The translations under genes were made by a program, and so were the position numbers. This document shows, piece by piece, positions 24,401-33,075 of a DNA stretch of 64,000 nt. Each line of letters opens with the position of its first letter. Positions within the stretch are counted from its first letter, which is position 1. The notes beneath the pieces were generated by a model that was not told where the DNA came from, made no database searches, and worked only from the letters and a program-made list of their open reading frames with translations. Source of the DNA: Cristatella mucedo (taxonomy: Eukaryota > Bryozoa > Phylactolaemata > Cristatellidae); assembly GCA_009760855.2 (NCBI GenBank), contig WPIO01000175.1:445001-509000 (forward strand), read 5' to 3'.

Positions 24401-24800
24401 GAGCAAACACTTCAATCAGAGTGTCTTCGTAACGTATATCATAGCTCTCTCCATAATCCTGCTTAATATGCTCATCGCTGTCATGAACGACTCATATTCG
24501 GCAGTGTGCAAGAAAAGCGAAGTGTCGTGGCGCCTGGGCTCACTTCGAAGAGCCTTTTCGTTCGAGAAGCTTTACCCGAGAATCGCCCGGCTTGTCCGGA
24601 GATGGAAACGGAAAGACGTCAGTGTCGATCCAGCGCGACCTTCCAGATTCTACCTCAAAGTGCCGATTGAATTCGAGGTGAGCTCAGCAAAATCAAAGGG
24701 TTCTGTCTTAGCAGACATTGCTCAGCGACCTGCATCCTTTGAGATGAAGCCGGCCAGCCTACCATCCGTGAATGCCCGCCAGCCATTACCATCCCTTTAG
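952..24800 (+). CDS. TRPV-like (vanilloid-type) TRP cation channel, multi-exon, 5' end missing
   Basis: Predicted exons: 952-1194, 5059-5297, 8406-8537, 19804-19983, 21539-21746, 23521-24800. Intron phases agree at each join (1,0,0,0,1), giving about 760 residues. The first three exons encode ankyrin repeats ([40 protein letters not shown]). The last exon carries six hydrophobic segments, a pore helix with filter-like GAGIGD, and an S6 segment [13 protein letters not shown]. It is followed by W-R-L...FEK and then RFYLKV, which match the TRPV post-S6 region; TRPA channels lack that pattern. Known role of the family: non-selective, calcium-permeable sensory channel of the plasma membrane, a tetramer with cytosolic ankyrin domain. 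Vertebrate TRPVs have six ankyrin repeats, so at least one upstream exon, including the start codon, is probably outside the window or unrecognised. The introns hold many LINE and SINE copies and a hAT element. Subtype and ligand cannot be inferred. Confidence 0.85.
1745..2225 (+). mobile_element. LINE-A (CR1/L2 clade) 3' fragment
   Basis: It covers the end of the reverse-transcriptase ORF (broken), the 3' UTR, the terminal stem-loop at 2160-2202 and an (ATT)n tail. 5'-truncated, in a TRPV intron. Confidence 0.85.
2611..3085. mobile_element. Non-autonomous hAT transposon of the SPIN/URR1 type
   Basis: A 475-bp element in a TRPV intron. The left end reads CATTGGCTCTCAACCTGTGG then the ggggtcgaacgacccttt block; the right end has ccacaacatgctgaactgta, gggtcgctgcatta and ccactg. 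Both ends match the well-known SPIN/URR1/Charlie-type hAT termini. The terminal inverted repeats agree at 9 of the first 10 bases. It is flanked by an 8-bp duplication, cgttagat / ggttagat, with one mismatch. No transposase is encoded. Confidence 0.85.
4070..4350. mobile_element. Two LINE-A fragments joined in opposite orientation
   Basis: Positions 4070-4155 match LINE-A coding sequence on +; from about 4156 the sequence switches to (AAT)n, the stem-loop and 3' UTR on -. No spacer lies between the two. Confidence 0.7.
5059..5297 (+). CDS. TRPV-like exon: ankyrin repeats
   Basis: Acceptor ctttacag, donor TTT|GTATAT. It begins in phase 1, matching the end of the previous exon, and ends in phase 0. 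It encodes [14 protein letters not shown], then [21 protein letters not shown] and [13 protein letters not shown], two ankyrin units with the TPLH signature. The donor is weak, but joining there to 8406 completes an uninterrupted ankyrin unit. Confidence 0.8.
6170..6660 (+). mobile_element. LINE-A 3' fragment
   Basis: A degraded RT C-terminal region from 6170, better preserved from 6313, with the terminal stem-loop near 6588-6630 and an (ATT)n tail. Confidence 0.8.
7055..7910 (-). mobile_element. LINE-A 3' half
   Basis: The (AAT)n tail is at the left edge, followed by stem-loop, 3' UTR and an open stretch of the RT C-terminal region (7698-7294: [20 protein letters not shown]). It stops abruptly near 7910, a 5' truncation. 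Confidence 0.9.
8406..8537 (+). CDS. TRPV-like exon: ankyrin repeat
   Basis: Acceptor gacttcag, donor TCT|GTACGT, 44 codons in phase 0. It encodes [21 protein letters not shown] followed by [11 protein letters not shown]. The first helix completes the repeat begun at the end of the previous exon. Confidence 0.8.
8538..11264. other. TRPV-like intron, mostly featureless
   Basis: Apart from the stem-loop unit at 9252-9335 nothing is recognised. A 95-codon open stretch at 9757-10044 has no motif and is probably chance. Confidence 0.5.
9252..9335 (-). mobile_element. LINE-A terminal stem-loop only
   Basis: (AAT)n, then the stem-loop with compensated stem ends (taaagtgcc / ggcacttta), ending just after acatttgct. 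No other LINE sequence is attached. Confidence 0.75.
11265..12155 (+). mobile_element. LINE-A 3' half, degraded
   Basis: It starts at gataccacatctaaatt (RT region [12 protein letters not shown]) and runs through a broken RT C-terminus to a stem-loop near 12085-12130. About 190 bp of unrelated sequence at 11870-12060 interrupts the 3' UTR. Confidence 0.75.
12640..12765. repeat. (CA)n and (TA)n microsatellite
   Basis: A CA run followed by interrupted TA runs, downstream of a SINE-2-like remnant at about 12480-12640. Confidence 0.9.
12955..13280. repeat. Compound (TA)n-(TG)n-(GTAT)n microsatellite
   Basis: Two TA tracts separated by acgtatgt, then about 100 bp of TG with interruptions, then a (GTAT)n run. 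Open frames on both strands here are low-complexity artefacts. Confidence 0.95.
13285..13480 (-). mobile_element. LINE-B 3' end fragment
   Basis: It shares gtctgtaac and ggtagccaaaa-type words with the LINE-B 3' ends near 27880 and 52020. It abuts a (GTAT)n run on its 3' side. Confidence 0.6.
13783..15130 (-). mobile_element. LINE-A copy with partial reverse transcriptase
   Basis: An open frame runs from about 15130 to 14017 with RT motifs [20 protein letters not shown], a PQGS motif, and [10 protein letters not shown] (Tyr of YADD replaced by Phe). The C-terminal domain follows ([20 protein letters not shown] and [18 protein letters not shown]). The 3' UTR, stem-loop and (AAT)n tail end it at 13783. 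5'-truncated: the endonuclease and first RT motifs are missing. Confidence 0.92.
14017..15130 (-). pseudogene. LINE-A reverse transcriptase, 5'-truncated
   Basis: The RT palm (motifs B and [16 protein letters not shown]) and thumb are in one frame. Without the endonuclease and finger region it cannot be active. The frame stays open for about 370 codons, so the insertion is fairly young. An upstream extension of the frame to 15279 is flanking DNA. Confidence 0.85.
15160..17170 (-). mobile_element. Old, highly diverged CR1-type LINE copy
   Basis: Segments align in order with the younger LINE-A copies on -: RT C-terminus at 15360-15700, thumb region at 15830-16020, agctctaaaaccaaagtggaac near 16528-16550. 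Upstream, the minus-strand frame at 17158-16859 reads [18 protein letters not shown], like the block just before the RT of CR1/Jockey LINEs. Many frame breaks. Confidence 0.65.
17840..17985 (+). mobile_element. SINE family 2 (tRNA-headed, LINE-A-like tail)
   Basis: Head ttagacccagtggttta (A-box-like) and gtcgtgcgctcgagcccc (B-box-like), then gaagcgcccgataaaacg and ctaagttctcctcagtggcc, a degenerate LINE-A terminus. Confidence 0.6.
19040..19185 (-). mobile_element. SINE family 1 copy (tRNA-headed)
   Basis: Minus strand: ggtaaggtgttcatgaccgg, gtcgtgagttcgaatcttgc (B box), body gctcttcggatgcaatccaa. Degraded. Confidence 0.6.
19804..19983 (+). CDS. TRPV-like exon: end of ankyrin domain
   Basis: Acceptor ggctttag, donor CAG|GTATGC, 60 codons in phase 0. 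It encodes [16 protein letters not shown] and, near the end, [20 protein letters not shown], which is degenerate but placed like the last TRPV ankyrin repeat. The preceding intron is about 11 kb and could hide another exon. Confidence 0.65.
20165..20330 (-). mobile_element. SINE family 1 copy, degraded
   Basis: Minus strand shows gatccgaattgcggt (B-box-like), ctgctagggctgtgatagaa, ctggctcttcggatgct and gaggctgttgaattagc, the SINE-1 body order. Confidence 0.55.
20610..21035 (-). mobile_element. LINE-A 3' fragment, diverged
   Basis: Stem-loop remnant near 20625-20675, 3' UTR words (cagggtcag, atgtggttagtggcag, aagcacacaaggt) and the C-terminal RT region to about 21035. Confidence 0.7.
21380..21482. 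repeat. (CT)n microsatellite
   Basis: CT-rich from 21225, a pure run from about 21407 to 21482, ending 57 bp before a TRPV-like exon, where it could extend the pyrimidine tract. Confidence 0.95.
21539..21746 (+). CDS. TRPV-like exon: linker between ankyrin and membrane domains
   Basis: Acceptor ctgattag just after a (CT)n tract, donor GAAG|GTAAGG. It enters in phase 0 and leaves in phase 1, matching the last exon. It encodes [20 protein letters not shown] and further residues up to GRDE. Its position matches the pre-S1 linker of TRPV channels; sequence similarity there is weak. Confidence 0.65.
22445..22560 (+). mobile_element. SINE family 2 copy, degraded
   Basis: B-box-like gggcttaagccctgtg, then atgcgaagctcgtggataaa and aatcttagggctcaatgcaa, in the same order as other copies. 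Confidence 0.5.
22905..23060 (-). mobile_element. LINE-A 3' UTR fragment, diverged
   Basis: Stem-loop remnant (gccctcag...ctttctaggcactttac) followed by 3' UTR-like sequence (aagcatggtt, acatggacagtgtcgacatg). Confidence 0.65.
23521..24800 (+). CDS. TRPV-like terminal exon: S1-S6, pore and C-tail
   Basis: Acceptor cgttttctag; stop TAG at 24798-24800. Membrane segments lie roughly at 23714-23782 (S1), 23858-23930 (S2), 24006-24062 (S3), 24097-24141 (S4), 24207-24260 (S5) and 24421-24498 (S6). The filter-like GAGIGD is at 24342-24359. The S1-S2 loop has NKTS and other Asn residues that could be glycosylated. Pre-S1 text ([11 protein letters not shown]...W) resembles the TRPV phrase ending in DKW. 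The C-tail keeps [15 protein letters not shown] good donor-like GAG|GTGAGC sits near 24680, so a spliced alternative C-terminus is possible; the straight reading is open to the stop. Confidence 0.88.
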
Positions 24801-25969
24801 CGATGAGTAGCATCACTAACTTGCTGCTCAGTACCAATTCGTACGAACGTCAACCATTCAGCATCTCCGAAATAGATGGCTAGGTCGAACGCCTCGCAAG
24901 AATGAAATACTGGGCGGAGATTGCTGCCCGGAGGCTAACTGTCAGAGTTTTCGACCAAGTCTGAAGAATGCAACTAGTTTAGAATAAACATCAAGATGAA
25001 GCTGAGCATTATTCCGAAGTCCAAAGCCAAATTCCGACGTCCAATAATTAGCAGTGAATGCAGGAGTCTGTATCAAGGCTCGATGTAAAATGCATGCATA
25101 AGCACTGCCAACAGCTCTTTTGGACACCACCTGATGCACGGTCTTTGACCGGATTCCTCCTGGTCTGTACATCCAGATGAGATAAAGCCTCTGAAAACCC
25201 GCCGAGAGATGGTGACGCATTAATATGCATTCAAATCTGTCGTTCTCTTCTCGTTACGGAGCACTTAGGGATATTAACCGTTACAGAAGACAGTGGACCT
25301 TCTAACTTTGCCTATTCGCTCTTTGCTGCTCTTTGCCTTGCACCTTGCCTTCCTTCTCTTCTGAGCATTACGAGGCAATAAAGTTCAATAACCAATTTCA
25401 GATCCTAATTTAATTGTTCAAAAAGACAAATTATTAATAATAATCTAATATACACACGATTATTTTGGAAGTATCTTAGCAACCACTGGAGGCAAAGACG
25501 AACATCAAGTCCCGTTTAAACTACTACGCCGGAAGTGCTCAAGCTGAGACTCTAGACTGAGTCTAGGTGAAGCACCCAGCAGACGTGCAGCCCGAGCCTA
25601 GTGGCCCCCAGGAATGCTAAACCCTGAACCCTGACGCCACCGAGCTGTCCTTCCATATGCAGCTTAGTGCCGCGACGAGCTCTCGAGCTCTCGGCTCTTA
25701 TGTCTTAAGAAAATCGGTGGTCGATTAGCCTGGTCTGCGGTCGCACGCGATTGACGAAGCATTGAAATTCGGTTGGATGAACATGTCCTAATTACTTTGC
25801 TTACAACGATGAGCACAACTCCTACGTACGGAAGCACGAAACTCTCGCAATGCAATGCAGATAAAAGTAGGCAGACTTGACAGAAGAGATCGCGTGCTTC
25901 ATCAAAATATATATATATATATATATAATATATATATATATATAAAGCATATATGTATATGAGCATTTA
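24801..25969. other. TRPV-like 3' flank
   Basis: 3' UTR with AATAAA at 25377, then unrecognised sequence and a short (TA)n run at 25908-25945. Confidence 0.5.
25377..25382 (+). terminator. Possible polyadenylation signal of the TRPV-like gene
   Basis: A canonical AATAAA lies 577 bp past the stop codon and is the first good one I noticed downstream. No transcript evidence. Confidence 0.4.
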
Positions 25970-27515
25970 TAAAGCTAGATATTTGGACACTTGGGAAAGC
26001 CGCTATGACCGCTAAATACTCACCAGCATGTCAAGTAAATATCGAGCGTTTCTGCAAAACAGTTATTTGAACTGGTCAAAATTAAAATAAGCAACTTGTT
26101 CTCAAAATTATCACTAAATCATACTGAACTCACTGTGCTAATGTGACAGTGCACCTCCCTTATTTGCAACGGCCTGTTGGACTTACTCATGCACGATAGA
26201 GCTGATCAAACTCTCGTAAACATCGGCCGCTGTGCTACTCCAGGCTTGTTGCGAGTAGACATAAAGCACATCAATAGTCATTATACAAACGGCCAGCAGA
26301 CGTAACCGTGGCTTGACTTCATTCCACAACTGCTCAATTGCTTTATTGTAAGGGAACTAACTTGGCCAGTCCAAAACCGTCGCGGGAAGGTAACCGAATT
26401 ATGATAAATTGATGAAAATACCTAATTTTAGTGGTGGCGTGTTTAGGATAGTTTCCGTGCGTGAAAATATAATTCAGTCCACGAAGTGCAATCGTACTTT
26501 CCAATTCCTAATTCAGGTACACTTTTTGAAGAAGGATTAATAGACGTCTTAGGTCACGATTTCGCATATGCTGTGCAGGGCTCAGACGCCCTTTCCCTGA
26601 AGCGCCCCCATTCAATTACATTTCGTTCCCCAAATTTGACCTTTGGCTGCAGGTAATTGGGTGAGTAGGTCTAGTCAGGTCATCGATGCACGTAAAGCCT
26701 TCTTTTGAAGACTAGCAAGAGCGTGAATTTGCTCTCTTCACTCCAAACAGCTCGGCCCCAATCGTCTGCAGTCCAGTGGATTCCTGCCTCAGCCCGCCAT
26801 AATGACTTACCGTATTCTTAGCCGAAGAAAAAAGGTTCTCTTTGCAGCTCGCGAATGCATACTAGACTAATAAAATCGCCTTCTGACCTCGTCACCTCTA
26901 ACTCGCTTACTCGCTCTAGCTCTGACTCGCAAGACGGCCCTTGAATGCCTACAACTTTAAGATGGCGTTTCCCGCCAGACGGTAACACTCTGCCGCTTGA
27001 TAGTGTACGTTTTCAGGGCATCCGGTCTTTTCGCATCGTATGAAATCATACACTTCAGAATTGATAAAGTAGCAGCTCTTTGACCGTACGAGTGTCCAGC
27101 TGCACGCAATGCCCAAATTTTACCCCTTACGAAGCTTGACAGTTCGGTAACGTTCAACGTTACTCGTGGGGTTTTACTGGCATAACAGGTAATCCTCTGA
27201 TCTCTTAAGTTCCGGCTTGTGCGAACCCTCGCGATTCCAGCCCCAAACTGGTGAATAGGTGATTTCTCGAAGCTCCAATCGGGCCAAAGCACCCGTTTTA
27301 AAAGGTGTTTTTAAAGGATTTCTGGCTAATTTTGATATATCTTGCATAAGTTGCACAAGTATCTTGGTAATTCCTAAGCAGGCATTCAATAATAACTAGC
27401 GGACAGAATCAGCATCTCAGCTTCAGTCCACTCGGGGCCTTAAAAACAGATGGTTATGGAGCAAATCCGTATGCAGCGAGTCCAAATACTTTTGCGTTTG
27501 AGTGTAAATGAAATC
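25970..27515 (-). pseudogene. Tc1-like transposon relic with broken transposase
   Basis: About 1.5 kb. Reading on the minus strand, the N-terminal helix-turn-helix resembles LSSFVRGKIWALRAAGHSYG near 27140-27070. The catalytic block WTADDWGRAVWSEESKFTLL lies near 26800-26730, with Glu where the DDE Asp is expected. The third block VLDWPS...IEQLWNEVKPRLR is near 26380-26300, and a Tc1-like tail (AWSSTAADVYESLI...VQQAVANKGG) follows. Frames shift and stops interrupt it. Ends show atatttggac (left) and gagtccaaatac (right), typical Tc1 termini. Confidence 0.75.
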
Positions 27516-27744
27516 GAAGTTGGATATATTTGTTTAACATGTCTAACATTACTTGTACTAGTCACTTTGATAGGAACAGTAGCAGGGATGCTGGGCGAAA
27601 ATTATTTATGTTTTTTGGTCAAAAGTTGACTTCCCAATAAGTAGCATGGTTAACGTGTCTTTGAAAGATGCCGGACGAAACTAGAAGCTAAGAACCAATT
27701 TAACCGCATGGGTTTGTTGGTTCCAAGTTTTCAGACGCCAAGTT

Positions 27745-27875
27745 AGTTCGACCCAGTGGTTAAGGTTCTCGCCATGATCAAACTTTGGTCAAGGTCGAGG
27801 GCTTGAGTAGCGTAGCATGTGTGAAGCACCTGAATAGAGATAAAGTTTTCTTAGGAAGCTATGCAAATATGTATA
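27745..27875 (+). mobile_element. SINE family 2 copy
   Basis: A-box-like gttcgacccagtggttaagg, B-box region, then tgtgaagcacctgaatagag and aaagttttcttaggaagcta, followed by an AT-rich tail. Confidence 0.65.
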
Positions 27876-28740
27876 TGTAATGTATCTGTGTCTGTAACTC
27901 CGAAAACCGATTAGGACTAAGTGGGTATTACACTGGAGAGGATATTATTGCACACTTACAGCCTAAGCGGCTTTCTGTACGCGATCGGTAGCCAAAAGAC
28001 TTTATCTCACACAGCAAAGAGAAAGTGGTAAGCATAGCAGAGTCAGCAGAGCAGTTGCGCTAGTGCGTAGCTTGGAAGTAGCAGCTCAGGACCGCTGAAA
28101 ATAATTAGCCATAGTTGTCAACAGGAGAGTAGTTGTCCTTGCATAAGTTTTGTGGAAGCGAGTTCCACAGTTCAGCATCTGCAGAGCTAAAGCTTCAGTC
28201 ACCAACGGTCTTTAAGCGGAAGAGTGGAACAGCCAATTTATTGTGCATACATTGACCTGAGAGCACGAGGAGGCTGAAACTTGGTGCAGTAGTTCAGCGA
28301 GGTATGAAGGAGCTAAGCCGTGGTAGGGCTTGTGGGTCAGCTTAAGCACTTTGCTCTGTATCCGTCGATCAACGGGCAGCCATTCCAGCTCTTTAGTAAA
28401 GGAGACACGGAATCAAACCTTAAGCATTTGAAAACTTGCCTTGCAGCCGTATCCATAGCCAGCAGTAGTGGCCTAGTTGCTTCCTGTCTAAGACCAGCAG
28501 AAAAGGAATGACAATAATCAAACCGAGCCAGAACAAAGGAGCTAGTTAAATCTTTTGCAAGCCGTCGCAGAGACAGCTAGCTCCTGTTTTTAGATAGGGA
28601 TCGGACACGATGGCTAGTCTGGCAGCAGTCTTCTGAATGAAGCTTTTAAAATGTAGGCAGCGGTTGAAAACGACATCTAGATTTTGAGCAAGTGGTGACG
28701 GTCTCCCGACGTAGAGCCCTCTGGCGTACGTTCGTTGCCG
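27875..28740 (-). mobile_element. LINE-B (second CR1-like family) 3' half
   Basis: The minus strand carries a broken RT C-terminal region (ELEWLPVDRRIQSKVLKLTH-like, complement of about 28330-28390), then the family-B 3' UTR (ctttctgtacgcgatcggtagccaaaagac region) ending near 27875. The same UTR recurs near 28900, 51700 and 52050. Confidence 0.75.
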
Positions 28741-28839
28741 AATGTTGAATGTTGCAAAATGTGGCCGAAAATCGAAGTTCTTGCGTAGGTCGCATACGGA
28801 AACGATACAGCTTAGACCTTTCTAATGTTGTTCTGATTT

Positions 28840-29200
28840 CTATTTGACCGTAGCTCGTACGTGGGAGTTACGGAGGAGAGTTTTGTACCGCTCACACGAA
28901 GACCGAGTGGCTTTCGGTACGCATTTAGCAGCAGACAGACTTCATCTCATGCAACGAAGAGAAATAGAGAAGCACAGCTAAGTCGGAAGAGCAGAGTTGA
29001 GAGTTGAGTTAGTAACTCGCATGGAAGTAGCAGCTCAGGACGGCTGAAAAGGATGTGCCATAGTCGGCAGCAGGTGGGTAGATGTTTTTGCTTAAGCAGA
29101 TATGAGCTATACAGTCAAGCCTACCTACTTTCAGCGATGTAATGTTGCTACTTTGCTTTGCAATCTTCGAAAGGGAGACCGCGTGAAAACTAAACTATGC
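28840..29200 (-). mobile_element. LINE-B 3' fragment, second copy
   Basis: It repeats the family-B 3' UTR block (gtggctttcggtacgcattt, gcagacagacttcatctcat, gtagcagctcaggac) in the same orientation, directly after the preceding copy. Confidence 0.65.
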
Positions 29201-29779
29201 GTTCGTGTAATCCAGTCTCGACTTTTGTAATTCACAGCTTGCCTTGCTGGTCTACTGGCCTGTGCGATCAGAGCCAGAGGTTAAAAGTAAGGTCAACGTC
29301 GATCAAATCCGCAGGCAGCCTCCACAGCAGGATAGAGATTAAGATCTCTTAGTACTCCACGCAAGACGTTTTTTGGACTATTATTATCATGCAGCTGGAA
29401 ACAGGTATACGGTCTTGGCGTTTTGGCCAGGCGTCAGTTCACCATGCTTCGGCTTCCTTCACGGCTAGTGGCCTGGCAAACATGTGCAGTCGGTCTAGCG
29501 AACCTGTGCAGTCGCTTTACAGGCCGAACTGCTGCATCAGCTGCAGCACCAGCATCATCGGGTCCAGGCTGCAACGGGCTAGCGGTATGCTAGGCTGAAA
29601 CACTTTCTCCTTCTCTATGGACAAACAAAATCCACATGGGGACCAAGAAAGACCCAATAGCAGAGATTTTTGGTGCTGGCGACACGTACCACGTGCCACC
29701 TCTGCTCGCGAATACGTGCATGTGGGTGCATGCACATGCGCACTTGTAGTCGAAGGAGGACTCCACTGCTTGCATTGTC

Positions 29780-30535
29780 AGTTGTGAGCATCGCAGTTGC
29801 CACGTCACACCGTTTCTCGGCGACTTATGCGGCTCCCACTCAAGCAGATTATTGAGTTCAAAGTTCTGTCACTCACTTTTGGGTCCCTTCATTTTCTGGC
29901 TCTGGCCTACCTGTCGGAATTAAAAACTCTAAATTCTAGCACCTGGCTAGGCATCGTACCACCTGAAGCTTTTCTCAAGTAATCTTTCAACTATGCCTCT
30001 ATAGCTATATTCACCTGTGTGCATGCATGTGTGAACCTCAAATCCTTCGGAGAACATGCCTTTAGTTCGTGCACACCCAAAGCCTGGAGTTCCGGTCTGG
30101 TTAGAGTTTTGCTTGGGTGTGGTGCTAATAACCATTGGATCCTGCTTCCATTGCAGCAAATGTCAAGTGCCCAGAGAGAGATCGAGTTCTCTGAGTATTA
30201 TTTATTATTATAACTCACTCACGACTGACGTCACGACATGTCTTGACTCGACCACATTTAAAACGAAAATAAATGGACACCTGTTTATCACAGCATTTAG
30301 TTGGTTCGTGTGACCTGTCCTTTGTGTTTATGTGTGCTGGCACTGTGCATGCTGCCACTAGCCATATCTGCATGCTGACCATGAGAAAAAATACCTCTTA
30401 ACATGTGACGTTTGTTTGTATTATGCATGTTACCACTACAATTTGATTATTTATGCTTCACATACAGCATATGCAAAGTGCCCAGAAAATGCTCAAGTTC
30501 TCTGAGGGTTCTACTCAAATCTACTATTATTATAT
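29780..30535 (+). mobile_element. LINE-A 3' fragments, two in tandem
   Basis: 29780-30215 has RT C-terminal words (gtcactcacttttgggtccc) and a stem-loop ending in attatttattatt. 30225-30535 is a second copy: cgacatgtcttgactcgacc through a second stem-loop and ctactattattat. Both are degraded. A further ghost (cagcatttgctgggcccaag) continues to about 30700. Confidence 0.7.
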
Positions 30536-31167
30536 CTACCTAACCTGAGCTACACAGTAAAAAGGAGTAAAAAAGCACCTCAGCTTGTCACAGCATTTGC
30601 TGGGCCCAAGTAAATTGCCCTTGGTGAGTCCATGGCAGCTGACACTGCATGCAACAACGAGCCAATACAATGCAATTAAGAGTATATGTAAAATGCCGTG
30701 AGATTTTGATCAATCAGGGCAGTATGCCGGTGGTTTACTACTGTTACCTTGTGTGGTAAGTGGAGAAGTTTTGAGCTGTCTTCGCTCACACCGTAAAGAC
30801 TAGGGATTTTTCTGATGCTAACGCCATGTCAATATTAAGTGCCAGCAGCGTGCCCTCATCGAACTAACAGCACCCTTTGCGCCAGGTGCCTGCATCCTGG
30901 GCTGCCAAGCAGCAGCAGCTGCAGCCGAAACAGAACTGCCTTTAAGGGTGGGTAAATACACCCAGACTTGATTGTATGTATATTCATACTGGTAAAAAGA
31001 GCATTCCATTGCTCAAAGCGAGCCGGCGCTGAGACTTGAGCTGAGAGTTCTTTCTTGTGAGAGGCACACATAGACTTGAACCGGTGGGCAACAGCAGCTA
31101 CTGCTGTGATTCATATGCTTCAGCATGAGTTGCACAAAACTGAAGATCTGCAGCACAAGAACCGCAC

Positions 31168-31210
31168 CTAGTCGGGATCTGAACTGGCCAGTCGCATCTT
31201 GGCCGGGCAG
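31168..31210 (-). CDS. EXO1: EXO1 exon 12 (candidate terminal exon)
   Basis: A strong pyrimidine-rich acceptor (cctttcttttgcag) 140 bp after exon 11 gives a short in-phase end, [13 protein letters not shown] then TAG. An alternative in-phase terminal exon lies at 30935-30818. The choice is an inference from acceptor strength. Confidence 0.5.
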
Positions 31211-33020
31211 CTGCAAAAGAAAGGCGACCACTGCTGCTGCGTGGGCAGTGGCAGCAGATCTTCAGCAAGCCATGAAAGGCCCTAAGAGATGAAAAGGTCT
31301 ACTCTTAACGCATCTGCTTCTCTCAACCACTGCGATAAGTAGGGACTCACCTGCGACTTTGGTACTTGAACTTGACTAGCTGCGACAACAGTGGCAGGGA
31401 CACTTTGCCGGGCGGACACTGGTAGCCACCATTGGACAGCTCAGAGAGAGCGGCTCGTGTCTGCTTGGCTAGGCTGCCATGCCCGATAGTCTAAGTGAGA
31501 ACAACAAACAGCTCAGCACCGAGCAGAGACGCACGTTTAGAATAGCGCAGAAAACGCACGATTACATCAACGGCAATCGAGTGCATAAACAGATCATCAC
31601 GAGAGCTGGCCGCGAGCTAGAGCCTCTAGAAAGCCAAGCAGCATTTTGTAATGGTCACGTGCACGATCGCGATCATCTATTAGCCGTCCTTGTTGGTATT
31701 AGCAACTGCAGCGAGGGCACGCTCGGGCTGAATCTGCTCGCGCCTGCTGCAGTTGGTCTGTCGGTCACGAGAGCTCCACACCATCGCGTCCCCGACGTGA
31801 GTGTGCCGCTGCTGTGGCCAACTCACCTCCGGATCCGAGCTGCGGTCCTCTTCCTCGTCGTCGAGAACCGCCTTACGCTTGGCACCGCCGCCACAAGTAG
31901 TAACAGCAGCCGCTGCTTGGCGCTGCGAGCTGTTCTGTGCTGGCTGGTTGGCTCGGGTAGGCAAAGGCGCACAGCCGTCGGCAGCTCGCCGCTTCCGCAG
32001 CAGCAGCTGGGTTGGGGACGCCCCAGCAGCTGCAGTCGCACGCTCCTCTCCTTCGCCGACGACGCAGCCGCCGCAGTCGAGTCCGAGAAGTGCTGGCGGC
32101 GACTGCGACCGCCCAGCGACCCGCAGTCGCCCGCTGCCGCCCACGTCATCGTGCGCGCGGCCGCCTGAGAGAGGTTCGGAGCGGGCGTCGGCAGTGCGCA
32201 GGTAGGCGAGCAAGCTGCCTGCTGGCGGCCCAATCCCTGACCGCCGATTGCCGCTCGGACTCGCTGTGAAGCCTCGACCGCGAGACGACGAACTCGACCG
32301 AGACACCGAGACAGCAGCCGGTCTGGATGTGGATTTCTTTGCAGCTGAGGCCAGCTGATGATGGAGTGCCGATCTCGTGACCACACGGTCGCCGCCATTG
32401 GAGGGTGGCAGCGGAGCAGCGTCACTTTGCCTGGCCGCCACCGGCTCGCTCGAGGGGCGCCAGCTGAAGCACTGCTGAAGCCTCGAGTAGCTGCATGCAG
32501 CAGAGACGCTCACTGGAGGAGACGGCGCCACGGGCGTCGCTTGTGAGGGCTCGGTAGAAAGTGCTGCCTCAGCCTCGTGAGCCGCCCCGGGAGGTCGCTG
32601 TTCCTCCTCCTCCTCATCCGGGCGGCCGAGACGTGCGCGTGGCTGGACGGCATCGGCAGCATCCAGGGAGGGAAGGGATGCTAGTGGACACCGTGGGCTG
32701 CCGCCGCCTTCGCGAGTCGTCTCGTCCAAGACGGAGTCCGTCATTGTATCGAGTAGATCGCCATCGCTGCTGCTACTACTGCTGCTACTGTGGCGCAGCT
32801 GCTGCGTCACCCCAGCTGAGACACCACCCGAGGCGGATGAGGTCGACGAGGCAGAGAAGTATCTGGATAAAAAGGAAGCTTAAAAATCAGAGCTCGTGCT
32901 TATAATACTTGGTTACGATGCTCGCGCCGGGGACCAAGGTCTGGCTGAGGTCGTGGACTCAAGCCCTGTGGCATATGTGAAGTGCCTGAATAGAAATTAA
33001 GTTATCTTGGGGCGCTATAC

Positions 33021-33075
<55 letters not shown>

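Noticed and set aside
31479-32546. Long + strand frames opposite EXO1 exons 10 and 11
   Set aside because: GC-rich antisense shadows. The minus strand has fitting splice sites, phase and human-like motifs.
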